The notes below the pieces were generated by a model. That model was not told the origin of the DNA. It worked only from the letters and a program-made list of their open reading frames with translations, and ran no database searches. From Couchioplanes caeruleus (GTDB lineage Bacteria; Actinomycetota; Actinomycetes; Mycobacteriales; Micromonosporaceae), in assembly GCF_003751945.1 (NCBI RefSeq), contig NZ_RJKL01000001.1, forward strand, positions 5,084,001 through 5,148,000: a stretch of 64,000 bases of DNA. Direction: 5' to 3'. Of this stretch, positions 24,442-33,114 are shown one piece after another. Each line of letters opens with the position of its first letter. Position 1 is the first letter of the stretch. A program made the translations under genes and the position numbers.

Positions 24442-26476
24442 CGTTCACCACCCCCATGGTCTCAATCTGTGCGGTGGAACCTGAAATCTCCGAGTAGGAC
24501 AGCACCTGCACCCGGCGGGAGCCGGCGCGCAGGAGACGCATCAGTGGCAGTCGCAACTGCGGTGAGCAGGCCAGGACCGGCGTGATGCCGGACTGCTCGG
24601 CGGCCTCGACGAGCCGGCCGGCCTCGGTCACGATCGCCTCGGCCCGCAGTCCGTCGATCGCCATGAAGGCGCCGGTCTCGCTGGGGCGCAGCGACTCGAG
24701 CAGACTCTGCTCGAGCATCGGCTCGAGGGTGATGACCGTGAGGCGGCCGTCGGCGGCGTACTGGGCGGCGATGGCCGGCCCGAGCGCGGCCCGGGCGGCC
24801 TCGACCAGGCCGTCGTGGTCGACGGAGACCTTGGCGCGCAGGGAGAGGGATTCGAAGATCCGGACCAGGTCGCGGATCGGCACTCCCTCGTCGAGCAGCG
24901 CCTGCAGCACCCGCTGGATCTGGCCGAGGCTGAGCAGGGTCGGAGTCAGCTCCTCGACCACCACGGGGTGCGTGCGCTTGACCATCTCGGTCAGCGACCG
25001 GACGTCCTCGCGGCCGAGCAGGCGGCTGGCGTTCTGCCGGACGATCTCGGCGAGGTGGGTGATGATCACGGAGGCCCGGTCCACGACGGTCGCGCCGGAG
25101 AGCTCGGCCTGGTAGTGCAGCTCGGCCGGCACCCACTTGCCGGCGAGGCCGAAGACCGGCTCGATGCCGGCCCGGCCGGGCAGGGCCTGCAGCCCGTCGC
25201 CGATGGCCAGCACCGTGCCGGGCGGCGCCTGCCCGCTGCCGGCGTCGACGCCGGAGATGCGGATCGCGTACGACGACAGCGGCAGGTCCAGGTCGTCGCG
25301 GGTCCGTACCGGCGGCATGATGATGCCCAGTTCGAGGGCCATCTTGCGGCGCAGCGCCCGGACCCGGTCGAGCAGGTCGCCGCCGTTGGAGTCGACCAGG
25401 TCCACCAGGTCGGGCGAGAGCGCGAGCTCCAGAGGGTCGACCCGCATCTCGCCGAGCAACTGCTCGGGTGAGTCCGGCGCGGGCCGCTCGGCCTCCCCGG
25501 CGGCGGCCGCGGCCGCGGCGGCGGCCTCGGCCTCGGGTTCGGGGTCCTTGATCCGCTGGGCGATGAGGAGCGTGATGGCGCCGATGATGAGGAAGGGCAC
25601 CTTCGGCAGGCCGGGGATGACGCAGAGCCCGAGCGCCGCGCCGCCGGCGATCCGCAGGGCGAGCTTGTTCTGCCCGAGCTGGGCGGTGACGCTGCTGCCC
25701 ATGTCGCCGGAGGTCGCCGAGCGGGTCGTGATCAGACCGGTGGCGACCGACAGCAGCAGCGCGGGGATCTGCGAGACCAGGCCGTCGCCGACGGTCAGCA
25801 GGCTGTACTGGTTCATCGCCTCGGCGGGGGCCATGCCGTGCTGGAGGATGCCGACCCCGAACCCGCCGACCAGGTTGATCACCGTGATGATGATGGCCGC
25901 GATCGCGTCACCCTTGACGAACTTGGAGCCACCGTCCATGGCGCCGTAGAAGTCGGCCTCGGCGGCCACGTCCGCGCGGCGCTTCTTCGCCTCGGCCTCG
26001 TCGATCAGGCCGGCGTTGAGGTCGGCGTCGATCGCCATCTGCTTGCCGGGCATCGCGTCGAGGGTGAAGCGGGCGCCGACCTCGGCGACCCGCTCGGCAC
26101 CCTTGGTGACCACGACCATCTGGACGATGATCAGGATCAGGAAGATCACCAGGCCGATGACCAGCGAGCCACCGACGACGAAGTCGCCGAACGCGTGGAT
26201 GACCTTGCCGGCGTCGCCGTCGCGCAGCACGAGCCGGGTGGCGCTGATGTTGAGCGCGAGCCGGAACAGCGTCATGACCAGCAGCAGGGCCGGAAAGACG
26301 GAGAAGTCGAGTGGCCGCTGCACGAACATCGCGACCAGCAGGATCAGCAGGGCGCCCGTGATGTTGGTGGCGATCAGGAGGTCGAGCAGGAAGGTCGGCA
26401 GGGGCACGACCATCATGACGATGATGCCGATGACCCCGATGGGTACGGCGAACTTACTGAGGTTGCGGTTCTTCAC
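24419..26476 (-). CDS. flhA: Flagellar export gate protein FlhA
   Basis: A 685-residue core component of the flagellar type III export gate, with eight N-terminal membrane segments and a large cytoplasmic domain that receives chaperone-substrate complexes. The conserved cytoplasmic loop between segments (GARFTLDAMPGKQMAIDADL, then RRADVAAEADFYGAMDG) and GGFGVGILQHGM are intact. A longer frame starts at 26518, but the GTG at 26476 has a strong AAGGGGGG site and gives the normal length. The gap to flhB is 108 bases with no gene. Confidence 0.95.
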   Translation of the reverse strand: MKNRNLSKFAVPIGVIGIIVMMVVPLPTFLLDLLIATNITGALLILLVAMFVQRPLDFSVFPALLLVMTLFRLALNISATRLVLRDGDAGKVIHAFGDFVVGGSLVIGLVIFLILIIVQMVVVTKGAERVAEVGARFTLDAMPGKQMAIDADLNAGLIDEAEAKKRRADVAAEADFYGAMDGGSKFVKGDAIAAIIITVINLVGGFGVGILQHGMAPAEAMNQYSLLTVGDGLVSQIPALLLSVATGLITTRSATSGDMGSSVTAQLGQNKLALRIAGGAALGLCVIPGLPKVPFLIIGAITLLIAQRIKDPEPEAEAAAAAAAAAGEAERPAPDSPEQLLGEMRVDPLELALSPDLVDLVDSNGGDLLDRVRALRRKMALELGIIMPPVRTRDDLDLPLSSYAIRISGVDAGSGQAPPGTVLAIGDGLQALPGRAGIEPVFGLAGKWVPAELHYQAELSGATVVDRASVIITHLAEIVRQNASRLLGREDVRSLTEMVKRTHPVVVEELTPTLLSLGQIQRVLQALLDEGVPIRDLVRIFESLSLRAKVSVDHDGLVEAARAALGPAIAAQYAADGRLTVITLEPMLEQSLLESLRPSETGAFMAIDGLRAEAIVTEAGRLVEAAEQSGITPVLACSPQLRLPLMRLLRAGSRRVQVLSYSEISGSTAQIETMGVVNGAYAGAA

Positions 26477-26584
26477 GGCCCCCCTTCCACCTGCTGATAG
26501 TCCCGCAGCGAGGGCCATGATGTGAGGAAATCTCCCAGATCATGACTATGCTCCTTTAAACCGCGGCGGAAAACCGAAACGACA

Positions 26585-27676
26585 TCAAGCAGCGGTCTCG
26601 GCAGCGTTCGGGTTGCGGTGCACACCTGCGACCGACCCACGCGCCTTCATGCTCATCACGAACGCCAGAACCTTTGCCACCGCCCCGTAGAACTCGGCGG
26701 GGATCTCCTGCCCCACCTCCACGCCTTTTTCCAGCGCCCGGGCCAGCGCGACGTCCTGCACCAGGGGGATCCGGTGCTCGGAGGCGAGCTCCCGGATCTT
26801 CTGCGCGATGGCACCCTGCCCCTTCGCCAGCACCCGGGGCGCCCCCTTCTCCGGGTCGTAGCGCAGCGCGACCGCCACGTGGGTGGGATTGATCAGCACC
26901 AGGTCCGAGGTCGGCACGTCGGCCATCTGCCGGCTGCGGGCCATCGCCATCTGCTTGGCCCGGATGTGGCCCTTGAGGTGCGGGTCGCCCTCCGAGTTCT
27001 TGTTCTCCTGCTTGACCTCCTCCTTCGTCATCCGCAACTGCTTGTTGGTGCGGCGGCGGACGACGAAATAGTCGGCGGCGGCCATCACGATGCCGGCGAT
27101 GGAGGCGGCTCGGATCAGCCCCAGTGCGGCGTCGTTCACCACGCCGAGCAGCGCAAGGACCTGCAACCGACCCGCCGTCATGAGCACCGGCACGATGTCC
27201 TTCGTGGTGGCGTAGAGCACACCCGCCAGCACGCAGGTCTTGATCAGGGCCTTGCTGCCTTCCCACATCGCCTGCGGGCCCAGCATCTTCTTGATGCCGG
27301 GCCACGGGTTCAGCCGGTTGAACTTCGGAATGAACAGCTTCGTGGCCACCCGGATGCCACCCTGCGCCCCGGCCGCCGCGATGCCGATGGCCATCATGGT
27401 CACTGCCAGCGGCAGCACCGCCCAGCCGGCACTCATCAGGCCGTCCTTCAGGATGCCGAGCGCGACCTGCGGATCGGGGTTGGCGATGACGTCCGGAATC
27501 TTGGCCATCAGCTCCTGAGAGTGCTCCATCGCCGACTTCAGAGTGCGCGGCAGCATGATGCTGGCGGCCAGCATGCCGAACCAGGCGCCGACGTCCTGGC
27601 TGCGCCCGATCTGGCCCTCCTGCTTGGCCTTCTTGAGCTTCTGTGGTGTCGGCTGTTCGGTCTTCTCACCGGCCAC
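26585..27676 (-). CDS. flhB: Flagellar export switch protein FlhB
   Basis: A 363-residue export gate protein that switches substrate class from hook to filament after autocleavage. The N-terminus EKTEQPTPQKLKKAKQEGQI is canonical. Four membrane segments follow, and the autocleavage site NPTH lies near residue 265 (VLINPTHVAVALRYD). The C-terminal cytoplasmic domain is complete. The start lies 3 bases after the fliR stop. Confidence 0.95.
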   Translation of the reverse strand: MAGEKTEQPTPQKLKKAKQEGQIGRSQDVGAWFGMLAASIMLPRTLKSAMEHSQELMAKIPDVIANPDPQVALGILKDGLMSAGWAVLPLAVTMMAIGIAAAGAQGGIRVATKLFIPKFNRLNPWPGIKKMLGPQAMWEGSKALIKTCVLAGVLYATTKDIVPVLMTAGRLQVLALLGVVNDAALGLIRAASIAGIVMAAADYFVVRRRTNKQLRMTKEEVKQENKNSEGDPHLKGHIRAKQMAMARSRQMADVPTSDLVLINPTHVAVALRYDPEKGAPRVLAKGQGAIAQKIRELASEHRIPLVQDVALARALEKGVEVGQEIPAEFYGAVAKVLAFVMSMKARGSVAGVHRNPNAAETAA

Positions 27677-27679
27677 GGC

Positions 27680-28447
27680 TCACCCCCCGCCGCTGAGGTG
27701 GACGACCGCGCTGACCGCCTTGTCGATCAGCCCGTCCAGGGCCTGGGGCAGGATCGTGATCGCCGTGCCGGAGAGCGTGAGCACCAGGAAGATCTTGGCC
27801 GGGAAACCGAGCTGGAACGCGTTGAGCGCGGGCGCCACCCGGTTCAGCAGGCCGAACGCGACGTCGGTGAGGAACAGGACGGCGATCAGCGGCCCGGCGA
27901 TCTGTACCGCCGCGACGAACATGTCGTCGATGCCCTCGGTCAACACGCGGTTGAACGTCGCCATCGAGAAGCTCGAGTTGAGCGGCAGCGTCTTGTAGGA
28001 CTCCAGGAACCCGCGGAGCACGAGCTGATGCCCTTCGCTGGCGAACAGCAGGGTGGCCGCCACGAGGTTGTAGAAGCGGCCGAAGACCGAGCTCTGGTTC
28101 TGCGACAGCGGGTCGTAGGCGGCCGCCAGTGCGAAGCCGCCGAAGACGTCGATCATGTCGCCGGCGGCCTGGATCGCGGCGAAGAACAGGTACGTGATGA
28201 AGCCCAGCGCCGCCCCGACGAAGACCTGCAACAGGGTTGCGGCGAGGATCGCCGAAGTCTCGATCGACGGCAGGGTCGCCTGAAGGTGGGGCGCCATCGG
28301 CAGCGCCAGGCCGATCGAGAGCAGCACCTTGATCTGGCCCGGGATCAGGCGCGAGTTGAACGGCGGGCAGAGCATCAGCCAGGCGCCCGCGCGGGCCGCA
28401 CCGAGGAAGATCGCCAAGAGCTGCGCGATGGGCAGGTCCCAGTTCAT
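27680..28447 (-). CDS. fliR: Flagellar export gate protein FliR
   Basis: A 255-residue, six-segment membrane protein of the export gate (FliP5-FliQ4-FliR1 in model systems). FliR-like sequences are VGAALGFITYLFFAAIQAAG near residue 75 and PLIAVLFLTDVAFGLLNRVAP near 195. The ATG at 28447 overlaps the fliP stop by 4 bases (ATGA). That leaves no room for fliQ, which normally sits between these genes. The longer open frame upstream is a shadow of fliP. Confidence 0.93.
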   Translation of the reverse strand: MNWDLPIAQLLAIFLGAARAGAWLMLCPPFNSRLIPGQIKVLLSIGLALPMAPHLQATLPSIETSAILAATLLQVFVGAALGFITYLFFAAIQAAGDMIDVFGGFALAAAYDPLSQNQSSVFGRFYNLVAATLLFASEGHQLVLRGFLESYKTLPLNSSFSMATFNRVLTEGIDDMFVAAVQIAGPLIAVLFLTDVAFGLLNRVAPALNAFQLGFPAKIFLVLTLSGTAITILPQALDGLIDKAVSAVVHLSGGG

Positions 28448-29346
28448 TTCGGATACGAACCCACGAGCGCGGTGATGATCAGCCCCCAGCCGTTCACGAG
28501 CACGAACAGCAGGAGTTTGAACGGCATCGCCACGGTCACCGGCGGCAGCATCATCATGCCCAGCGACATCAGTGATGCGGAGACCACCATGTCGATGATG
28601 AGGAACGGGATGAAGATGACGAAGCCGATGATGAAGGCGGCCCGCAGCTCGGACAGGACGAACGCCGGGATCAGCGTGGTCAGCTCCACGTCGTCGGCGT
28701 TGGCCGGCTTCTCCTGACCGGAGACCTTGATCAGCAGGGCGAGCTCGTCCTGGCGGGTGTTCTTGAGCATGAACTGCCGCAGCGGTTCCACGCCGTCGCG
28801 GAACGCCACCGACTGAGACTTGTCCCCGGCCAGGTACGGCTGCACGCCCTGCTCGTTCACCTGCGACAGCACCGGGCTCATGATGAAGAGGCTGATGAAC
28901 AGCGCCAGCCCGGCGAGGACCTGGTTGGGCGGCATGCTGGTCAGACCGAGGGCGTTGCGGGTGATCCCGAGGACCATGAAGACCTTGGTGAACGCCGTGC
29001 AGAGCAGCAGGACCGCCGGAGCCACCGAGAGCAGGGTCAGGCCCAGCACGATGACCAGGGACGTGGCCGGTTTGCTGCCGTCCGGGTTCGTACCGTTGAT
29101 GTTGAAGTCGATCGAACCGCCGCCGGTCGGCCGCACGGTCGGCGCCACGGGCGGGGTCGGCGCGGGCGCCTGCGGCACCTGGTATTGCGCCACCACCACC
29201 GCCGCGGGTGCGGGCGCAGGCGCGGCGGCCGCGGCCTGCGTCGCGGCGATGGGCAACAACGCACCCAACGCCAAGAAGAGGATCCCTGCCAACCTCCCCG
29301 CCGCCCGCGACCGGACTGAAGGCTTCACGCTTGCCCGCCGCCACAT
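28444..29346 (-). CDS. fliP: Flagellar export gate protein FliP
   Basis: A 300-residue export gate subunit. A signal peptide (about residues 12-40) is followed by an Ala/Pro-rich stretch to about 85 that is longer than usual. The conserved body then begins with SLVIVLGLTLLSVAPAVLLL. FliP signatures TAFTKVFMVLGITRNALG and FLIIDMVVSASLMSLGMMML are intact, and the C-terminus ends in LVGSYPK. The ATG lies one base from the fliO stop. Confidence 0.95.
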   Translation of the reverse strand: MWRRASVKPSVRSRAAGRLAGILFLALGALLPIAATQAAAAAPAPAPAAVVVAQYQVPQAPAPTPPVAPTVRPTGGGSIDFNINGTNPDGSKPATSLVIVLGLTLLSVAPAVLLLCTAFTKVFMVLGITRNALGLTSMPPNQVLAGLALFISLFIMSPVLSQVNEQGVQPYLAGDKSQSVAFRDGVEPLRQFMLKNTRQDELALLIKVSGQEKPANADDVELTTLIPAFVLSELRAAFIIGFVIFIPFLIIDMVVSASLMSLGMMMLPPVTVAMPFKLLLFVLVNGWGLIITALVGSYPK

Positions 29347-29347
29347 G

Positions 29348-29791
29348 TCAGTGCCTCGCTGTCCGGTCGCGCAGGAAGTCGAGAGTCGACGTCCAGGTCC
29401 GCGGGGAGAGGATCGAGCCCTCCAGCTTGCCGCCGTGGTGCGGCAGCACCGTGGGATGCGCCGACGGTAGGACGTCGTTCGGCCCCACCGTCACCGCGTC
29501 ATGCGTGCGGTTCGTCGCCGGCACGGCGTGCGGCTCGTGCGCGAAGGCCGCCAGCTCCGTCTCGCCGAGCAGGCTGACCTGGTTGTCGGTGACGCCCAGG
29601 ATCAGCGCCTTGTCCGCCACCCGGACGACCGCCACCGAGGATCCGCGGCTGAGCGACTGCCGGTTGAGGATGGAGAGGTTGCCGTGCCCGCGCCTGCCGA
29701 CGCCGCCCCGGCGGGCGACCCGGGCAAGCCCCCACATCAGGCCGAAGACGACCAGCAGTGAGAAGCCGATGCGCAGGACGAGCTCGAACAA
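29348..29791 (-). CDS. fliO: Flagellar export protein FliO
   Basis: A 147-residue bitopic membrane protein that helps assemble FliP. One membrane segment (residues 4-24) precedes a soluble beta-rich domain with LSRGSSVAVVRVADKALILGVTD-type sequence (about 47-70). That pattern, together with the position between fliN and fliP, identifies it. The start is TTG at 29791, 3 bases after fliN, within a tightly packed operon. Confidence 0.8.
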   Translation of the reverse strand: MFELVLRIGFSLLVVFGLMWGLARVARRGGVGRRGHGNLSILNRQSLSRGSSVAVVRVADKALILGVTDNQVSLLGETELAAFAHEPHAVPATNRTHDAVTVGPNDVLPSAHPTVLPHHGGKLEGSILSPRTWTSTLDFLRDRTARH

Positions 29792-29794
29792 CGT

Positions 29795-30544
29795 CTACTC
29801 CCCGCTCCCGGGGGAGAGGATCTCCGTGATCCGGATGCCGAAGTTCTCGTCGATGACCACGACCTCGCCGCGCGCGATCAGCCGCCCGTTCACCAGCAGG
29901 TCCGCGGGGCTGCCGGCGGCGCGGTCGAGCTCCACGATCGCGCCCGGGCTCAGCGACAGGAGCTCACGCACGCTCATCCGGGTGCGGCCCAGCTCGGCGG
30001 AGACCTCCATCTCGACGTCGTGCAGCATGTCCAGGCCGCCGCGCATCACCGCCGCATCGCCGCCGCCGCGCCGGGCCACCCCGCCGGCTCCCGGGTCGGC
30101 CGGCCAGGGGCTGAGCGACAACGCCAGCACGGCCCGGATGTCGCCGCCGTCGAGCAGGGGAACGGCCACCGCATCGGACTTCGCGGCCACCGCGCTGAGC
30201 GCGACACCCGGTTCCATGAGCTGACCCGGGTCGAGCACGACGGGACCGAACGAGCGGGCGGCGGCTTCCAGCGCCGGGCGTACGGCGGCGGTCAGGTCCA
30301 GCTCGCCGAGCGGGCTCTCCTTGAGCGCGTCGGCCAGGTCCTGGCCGACCACGACGACGACCTCGCCGGTGGCCGCACCGCTGAACTTCGCGGTGATCGC
30401 CTGCCCGGAGGTCAGCATGTCGCCGCTCGCGGCCACGGGCGCGCCGACCGACAGCTCACGGCTCGTCGGGAGCACCGCCAGGGCCGCCTGCGCGGCGGTC
30501 CTGACCAGCGCCAGCTGCGGGTCGGTGATCGTGGGCGCGGTCAT
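29795..30544 (-). CDS. fliN: Flagellar switch protein FliN, long FliY-like form
   Basis: A 249-residue C-ring protein. The last 85 residues are the FliN/SpoA domain ([20 protein letters not shown], then [19 protein letters not shown]). About 150 extra residues at the N-terminus resemble the CheC-like part of FliY or the middle domain of FliM, but show no E-x-x-N phosphatase pair and no N-terminal CheY-binding peptide. Enteric FliN has only about 137 residues. The ATG at 30544 overlaps the fliM stop (ATGA). It forms the base of the rotor switch with FliM and FliG. Confidence 0.88.
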   Translation of the reverse strand: MTAPTITDPQLALVRTAAQAALAVLPTSRELSVGAPVAASGDMLTSGQAITAKFSGAATGEVVVVVGQDLADALKESPLGELDLTAAVRPALEAAARSFGPVVLDPGQLMEPGVALSAVAAKSDAVAVPLLDGGDIRAVLALSLSPWPADPGAGGVARRGGGDAAVMRGGLDMLHDVEMEVSAELGRTRMSVRELLSLSPGAIVELDRAAGSPADLLVNGRLIARGEVVVIDENFGIRITEILSPGSGE

Positions 30545-31482
30545 CTGCGTTTTTCCTCCTTGGGCGGCGACGGCACGACGAGACACGCGAGCCGGGCACC
30601 CTGGTTACCGGGAACTGCATGTGCGAAGACGGCCTCGTTGACGGTTACCTCGAGCGGCAGACTGGTCGGGTGCGCCAGCGGCACGACGTCTCCGGGACGT
30701 AGATCCACGATGTCATCGGTACGCATCCGGATGGGCTGGAATCGGACAGCTACGTCAATCGGCGCCGCGGAAAGTCCGGCCGTCAGGTTGCGGTGTGCGG
30801 TCTCGCGGGCCATCCGCTCGGCCGGCGAGAGCTCGATCGCCTCCTGCTTCTCCAGGACCGGGAGGATGGTGTTGAACGGCAGGCAGATGCTGGCCATGCA
30901 CTCCTCGGTGCCGACCTTCATCTCGAAGGTGGCGACCACCACCGCGTCGCCCGGCTGGTGCGTGCGCAGGAACTGGGCGTTGTACTCGATCTCGCGCAGC
31001 TTGGGCTGGATGTCGACCAGGGTCTCGAAGCCGTATCGCAGCTCGCCCAGCATGCGCTCGAGCAGCCCGCGCAGCAGGGGCATCTCGACCTCGGTCAGCG
31101 GCCGTTCCGGCTGGGGCCCGCCCGGGCCGCCGAGCATGTGGTCGATGGCGGTCATCACCGCGGAGCTGGCCATCTCCATCAGCACCGTGCCGGGCAGTGG
31201 GTCGATCGACACCACCGCGATCAGGGTGGGGTTGGCGAGGGTGGCGACGTACTCGTCGTAGGTGAGCTGCTCGATCGAGATCAGCGAGACACTGCTGACC
31301 GTCCGGAGGCGAGTGGTGAGCAGGGTGCCGCAGCTACGGGCGTATGTCTCGAAGGCGATCTGCAGGGTCCGGACGTGGTCGCGGGACAGCTTGATCGGCC
31401 GCCGGAAGTCGTACTGCGTGGGCCCCGCGCTCGCGCCGCGGCGGGACATTCTTCCGGGGGGTCGGGACGGGGACGTGGTCAC
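30541..31482 (-). CDS. fliM: Flagellar motor switch protein FliM
   Basis: A 313-residue C-ring switch protein. The middle domain carries the FliG-contact loop MLGGPGG near residue 120, and the C-terminal FliN-like domain ends near 300. FliM normally begins with a CheY-P-binding peptide of the form LSQxEIDALL. Here the first 30 residues are a Ser/Pro/Arg/Gly-rich stretch running straight into [18 protein letters not shown], and no such peptide is present. The start is GTG at 31482, or ATG at 31449. The promoter element ends 8 bases before the GTG, so that form would be nearly leaderless. Confidence 0.9.
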   Translation of the reverse strand: MTTSPSRPPGRMSRRGASAGPTQYDFRRPIKLSRDHVRTLQIAFETYARSCGTLLTTRLRTVSSVSLISIEQLTYDEYVATLANPTLIAVVSIDPLPGTVLMEMASSAVMTAIDHMLGGPGGPQPERPLTEVEMPLLRGLLERMLGELRYGFETLVDIQPKLREIEYNAQFLRTHQPGDAVVVATFEMKVGTEECMASICLPFNTILPVLEKQEAIELSPAERMARETAHRNLTAGLSAAPIDVAVRFQPIRMRTDDIVDLRPGDVVPLAHPTSLPLEVTVNEAVFAHAVPGNQGARLACLVVPSPPKEEKRR

Positions 31483-31489
31483 GTCGTCC

Positions 31490-31517
31490 TCATCGGCTCG
31501 GTTGCGCAGCCGCTGAG
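31490..31517 (-). promoter_or_regulatory. Flagellar-type promoter element before fliM
   Basis: Minus strand: CTCA (31517-31514), 16 bases, GCCGATGA (31497-31490). Transcription would begin close to the GTG start of fliM. It drives the fliM-fliN-fliO-fliP-fliR-flhB-flhA-flhF unit. Confidence 0.65.
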
Positions 31518-31550
31518 GCGTAGGGCGTGCTTTGAGGTGCTATACGACTA

Positions 31551-31583
31551 ATGGGCGGATCCGCACGTCGCGGACCCGCCCAT
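31551..31583 (-). terminator. Hairpin terminator after fliL
   Basis: ATGGGCGGATCCG (31551-31563) pairs with CGGACCCGCCCAT (31571-31583), with one G-T type mismatch and a 7-base loop, 13 bases past the fliL stop. It separates the flbD-fliL unit from the fliM unit. Confidence 0.7.
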
Positions 31584-31596
31584 CGGAATCGCTGAG

Positions 31597-32052
31597 CTAC
31601 TGCGTGACGAACGAGGTGAAGTAGATCCCCATGACGAGGTGCTTGTCCTCGACGTTGTACGCCTTCTCGATCTTCTCGAGCAGTTCGTTCTTCGCCGCCT
31701 CGCGACCCTTTTCCGTCTCGAGCTCGCCGATCTTCTTGCCCGTGTACTGGTCGATCGCCAGGTTGATCGCCTCGGCGGTGTTGATCTCCTCCTCGCCGGC
31801 CTCCTCGGTCATCTGGAGCGCGAAGCCCATCTTGAGGTAGTGGCCCTCGGCGAGGTTGATCGTCAGCGGGTTCTCGATCGTCACGACCGCGCCCTTGACC
31901 AGCTCTTTGGCCTCGGCGGGCTGACTCCTCAGGAACATGAAGTACGCGCCCGCACCGCCACCGGCGAGCAGCACGACGACGAGCATGATGACCATCAGTA
32001 GCTTCTTGGACTTCTTGGGCGCCTCGGCCGTAGCGTCCTTCTTTTCTGCCAT
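31597..32052 (-). CDS. fliL: Flagellar basal-body protein FliL
   Basis: A 151-residue single-span membrane protein that surrounds the stator and supports torque. A short Lys-rich cytoplasmic start is followed by one membrane helix (about 18-40), then a periplasmic FliL domain with ENPLTINLAEGHYLKMGFAL. The ATG at 32052 follows AGGAGGAG, and the upstream open frame is not used. It is the last gene of the flbD-motA-motB-fliL unit. Confidence 0.9.
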   Translation of the reverse strand: MAEKKDATAEAPKKSKKLLMVIMLVVVLLAGGGAGAYFMFLRSQPAEAKELVKGAVVTIENPLTINLAEGHYLKMGFALQMTEEAGEEEINTAEAINLAIDQYTGKKIGELETEKGREAAKNELLEKIEKAYNVEDKHLVMGIYFTSFVTQ

Positions 32053-32071
32053 CGGAACTCCTCCTGTCGTG

Positions 32072-33112
32072 TCAGTCGTGGGTAGTGGTGGTGCCGGTCT
32101 CGGCCGTGGCCGGGGACCCGCTGCTCGATTCGGACGTGGCGGCCGTGGCTTTAGCCTTCGCGGCCGCCTCGGCCGTGGTCTCACCGGTGTGCAACTTGCT
32201 GTCCGGGCCCGCCGCGGACGGCAGCAGCACCGCCTGCTCCGCGTTGAGCATGGTCAGGACGACCACGTCGACGCGGCGGTTCATCGTGATGGACCGCGGG
32301 TCCTTCGGGTCGATCAGCGGCTTGGTGTCGGAGAATCCGACCGCGCTCATCCGGTCCTTGGCCAGCCCGCGCTCCACCAGGTACCGCACGGTCGTCGAGG
32401 CGCGTGCCGCGGACAGCTCCCACCCGCTGGGGTAGTACGTGACCGCCGCCTTGAGCTGGTTGGTGTTGCCGTCGACCTCGATGTTGTTGGGCAGCTTGGC
32501 GAGCGTCGGCGCGATGGCATCGAGGATCTTGCGGCCGCCCGGCCTCAGCTCGGCACGGTTGCCCGCGAAGACCACCTCGTTGGTCACCACGGTGATCACC
32601 AGACCACGCCGGTCGATCATGAACTTGACCTGGTCGAGCAGCTTCGCCTTGGCCAGTGCGTCGGCGATGCGGCGCTCGATCTCCTTGAGGTTCTCCGCCT
32701 CCTTCGCCGCCTCCTTGGCGTTCGCCGAGGCCTCCTTGCGGCTCTCCGCGAGCACCGCCCGCTTCACGGCCTCGGCCTGCTCCTTGCTCATGCCGGCCGT
32801 GCCGCTGCCGCCGTCACCCGGGTTGACGCCGGGGTCGATGGCCACCACGTTCGTGGCCTCGCCCGCGCCCTCGAGCACCTGCGGACTGCCCTGGAAGGCC
32901 GCGCTGCTCGCCCCGAAGCCCTCGGACAGGCCGGCCGCCAGCTCGGCGAACTTGGCCTTGTCGACGTTGCTCATGCTGAACAGCACGACGAACAACACGA
33001 ACAGCAGCGTGAGCATGTCGGCGTACGACACGAGCCAGCGCTCGTGGTTGACGTGCTCCTCGTGCTCCTCGTGCCCGCCCTTCTTGCGGCGGGCTCCTCC
33101 CCCGGAACTCAT
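32072..33112 (-). CDS. motB: Flagellar stator protein MotB
   Basis: A 346-residue stator subunit that anchors MotA to peptidoglycan. The N-terminus is rich in His, Glu and Lys. The single membrane helix carries the proton-binding Asp (about Asp32) in SYADMLTLLFVLFVVLFSM. After a helical plug/linker, the OmpA-like domain has the peptidoglycan-binding motif ARASTTVRYLVERG near 250. An Ala/Thr/Ser tail of about 45 residues follows. It starts 2 bases after the motA stop. Confidence 0.93.
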   Translation of the reverse strand: MSSGGGARRKKGGHEEHEEHVNHERWLVSYADMLTLLFVLFVVLFSMSNVDKAKFAELAAGLSEGFGASSAAFQGSPQVLEGAGEATNVVAIDPGVNPGDGGSGTAGMSKEQAEAVKRAVLAESRKEASANAKEAAKEAENLKEIERRIADALAKAKLLDQVKFMIDRRGLVITVVTNEVVFAGNRAELRPGGRKILDAIAPTLAKLPNNIEVDGNTNQLKAAVTYYPSGWELSAARASTTVRYLVERGLAKDRMSAVGFSDTKPLIDPKDPRSITMNRRVDVVVLTMLNAEQAVLLPSAAGPDSKLHTGETTAEAAAKAKATAATSESSSGSPATAETGTTTTHD

Positions 33113-33114
33113 GA

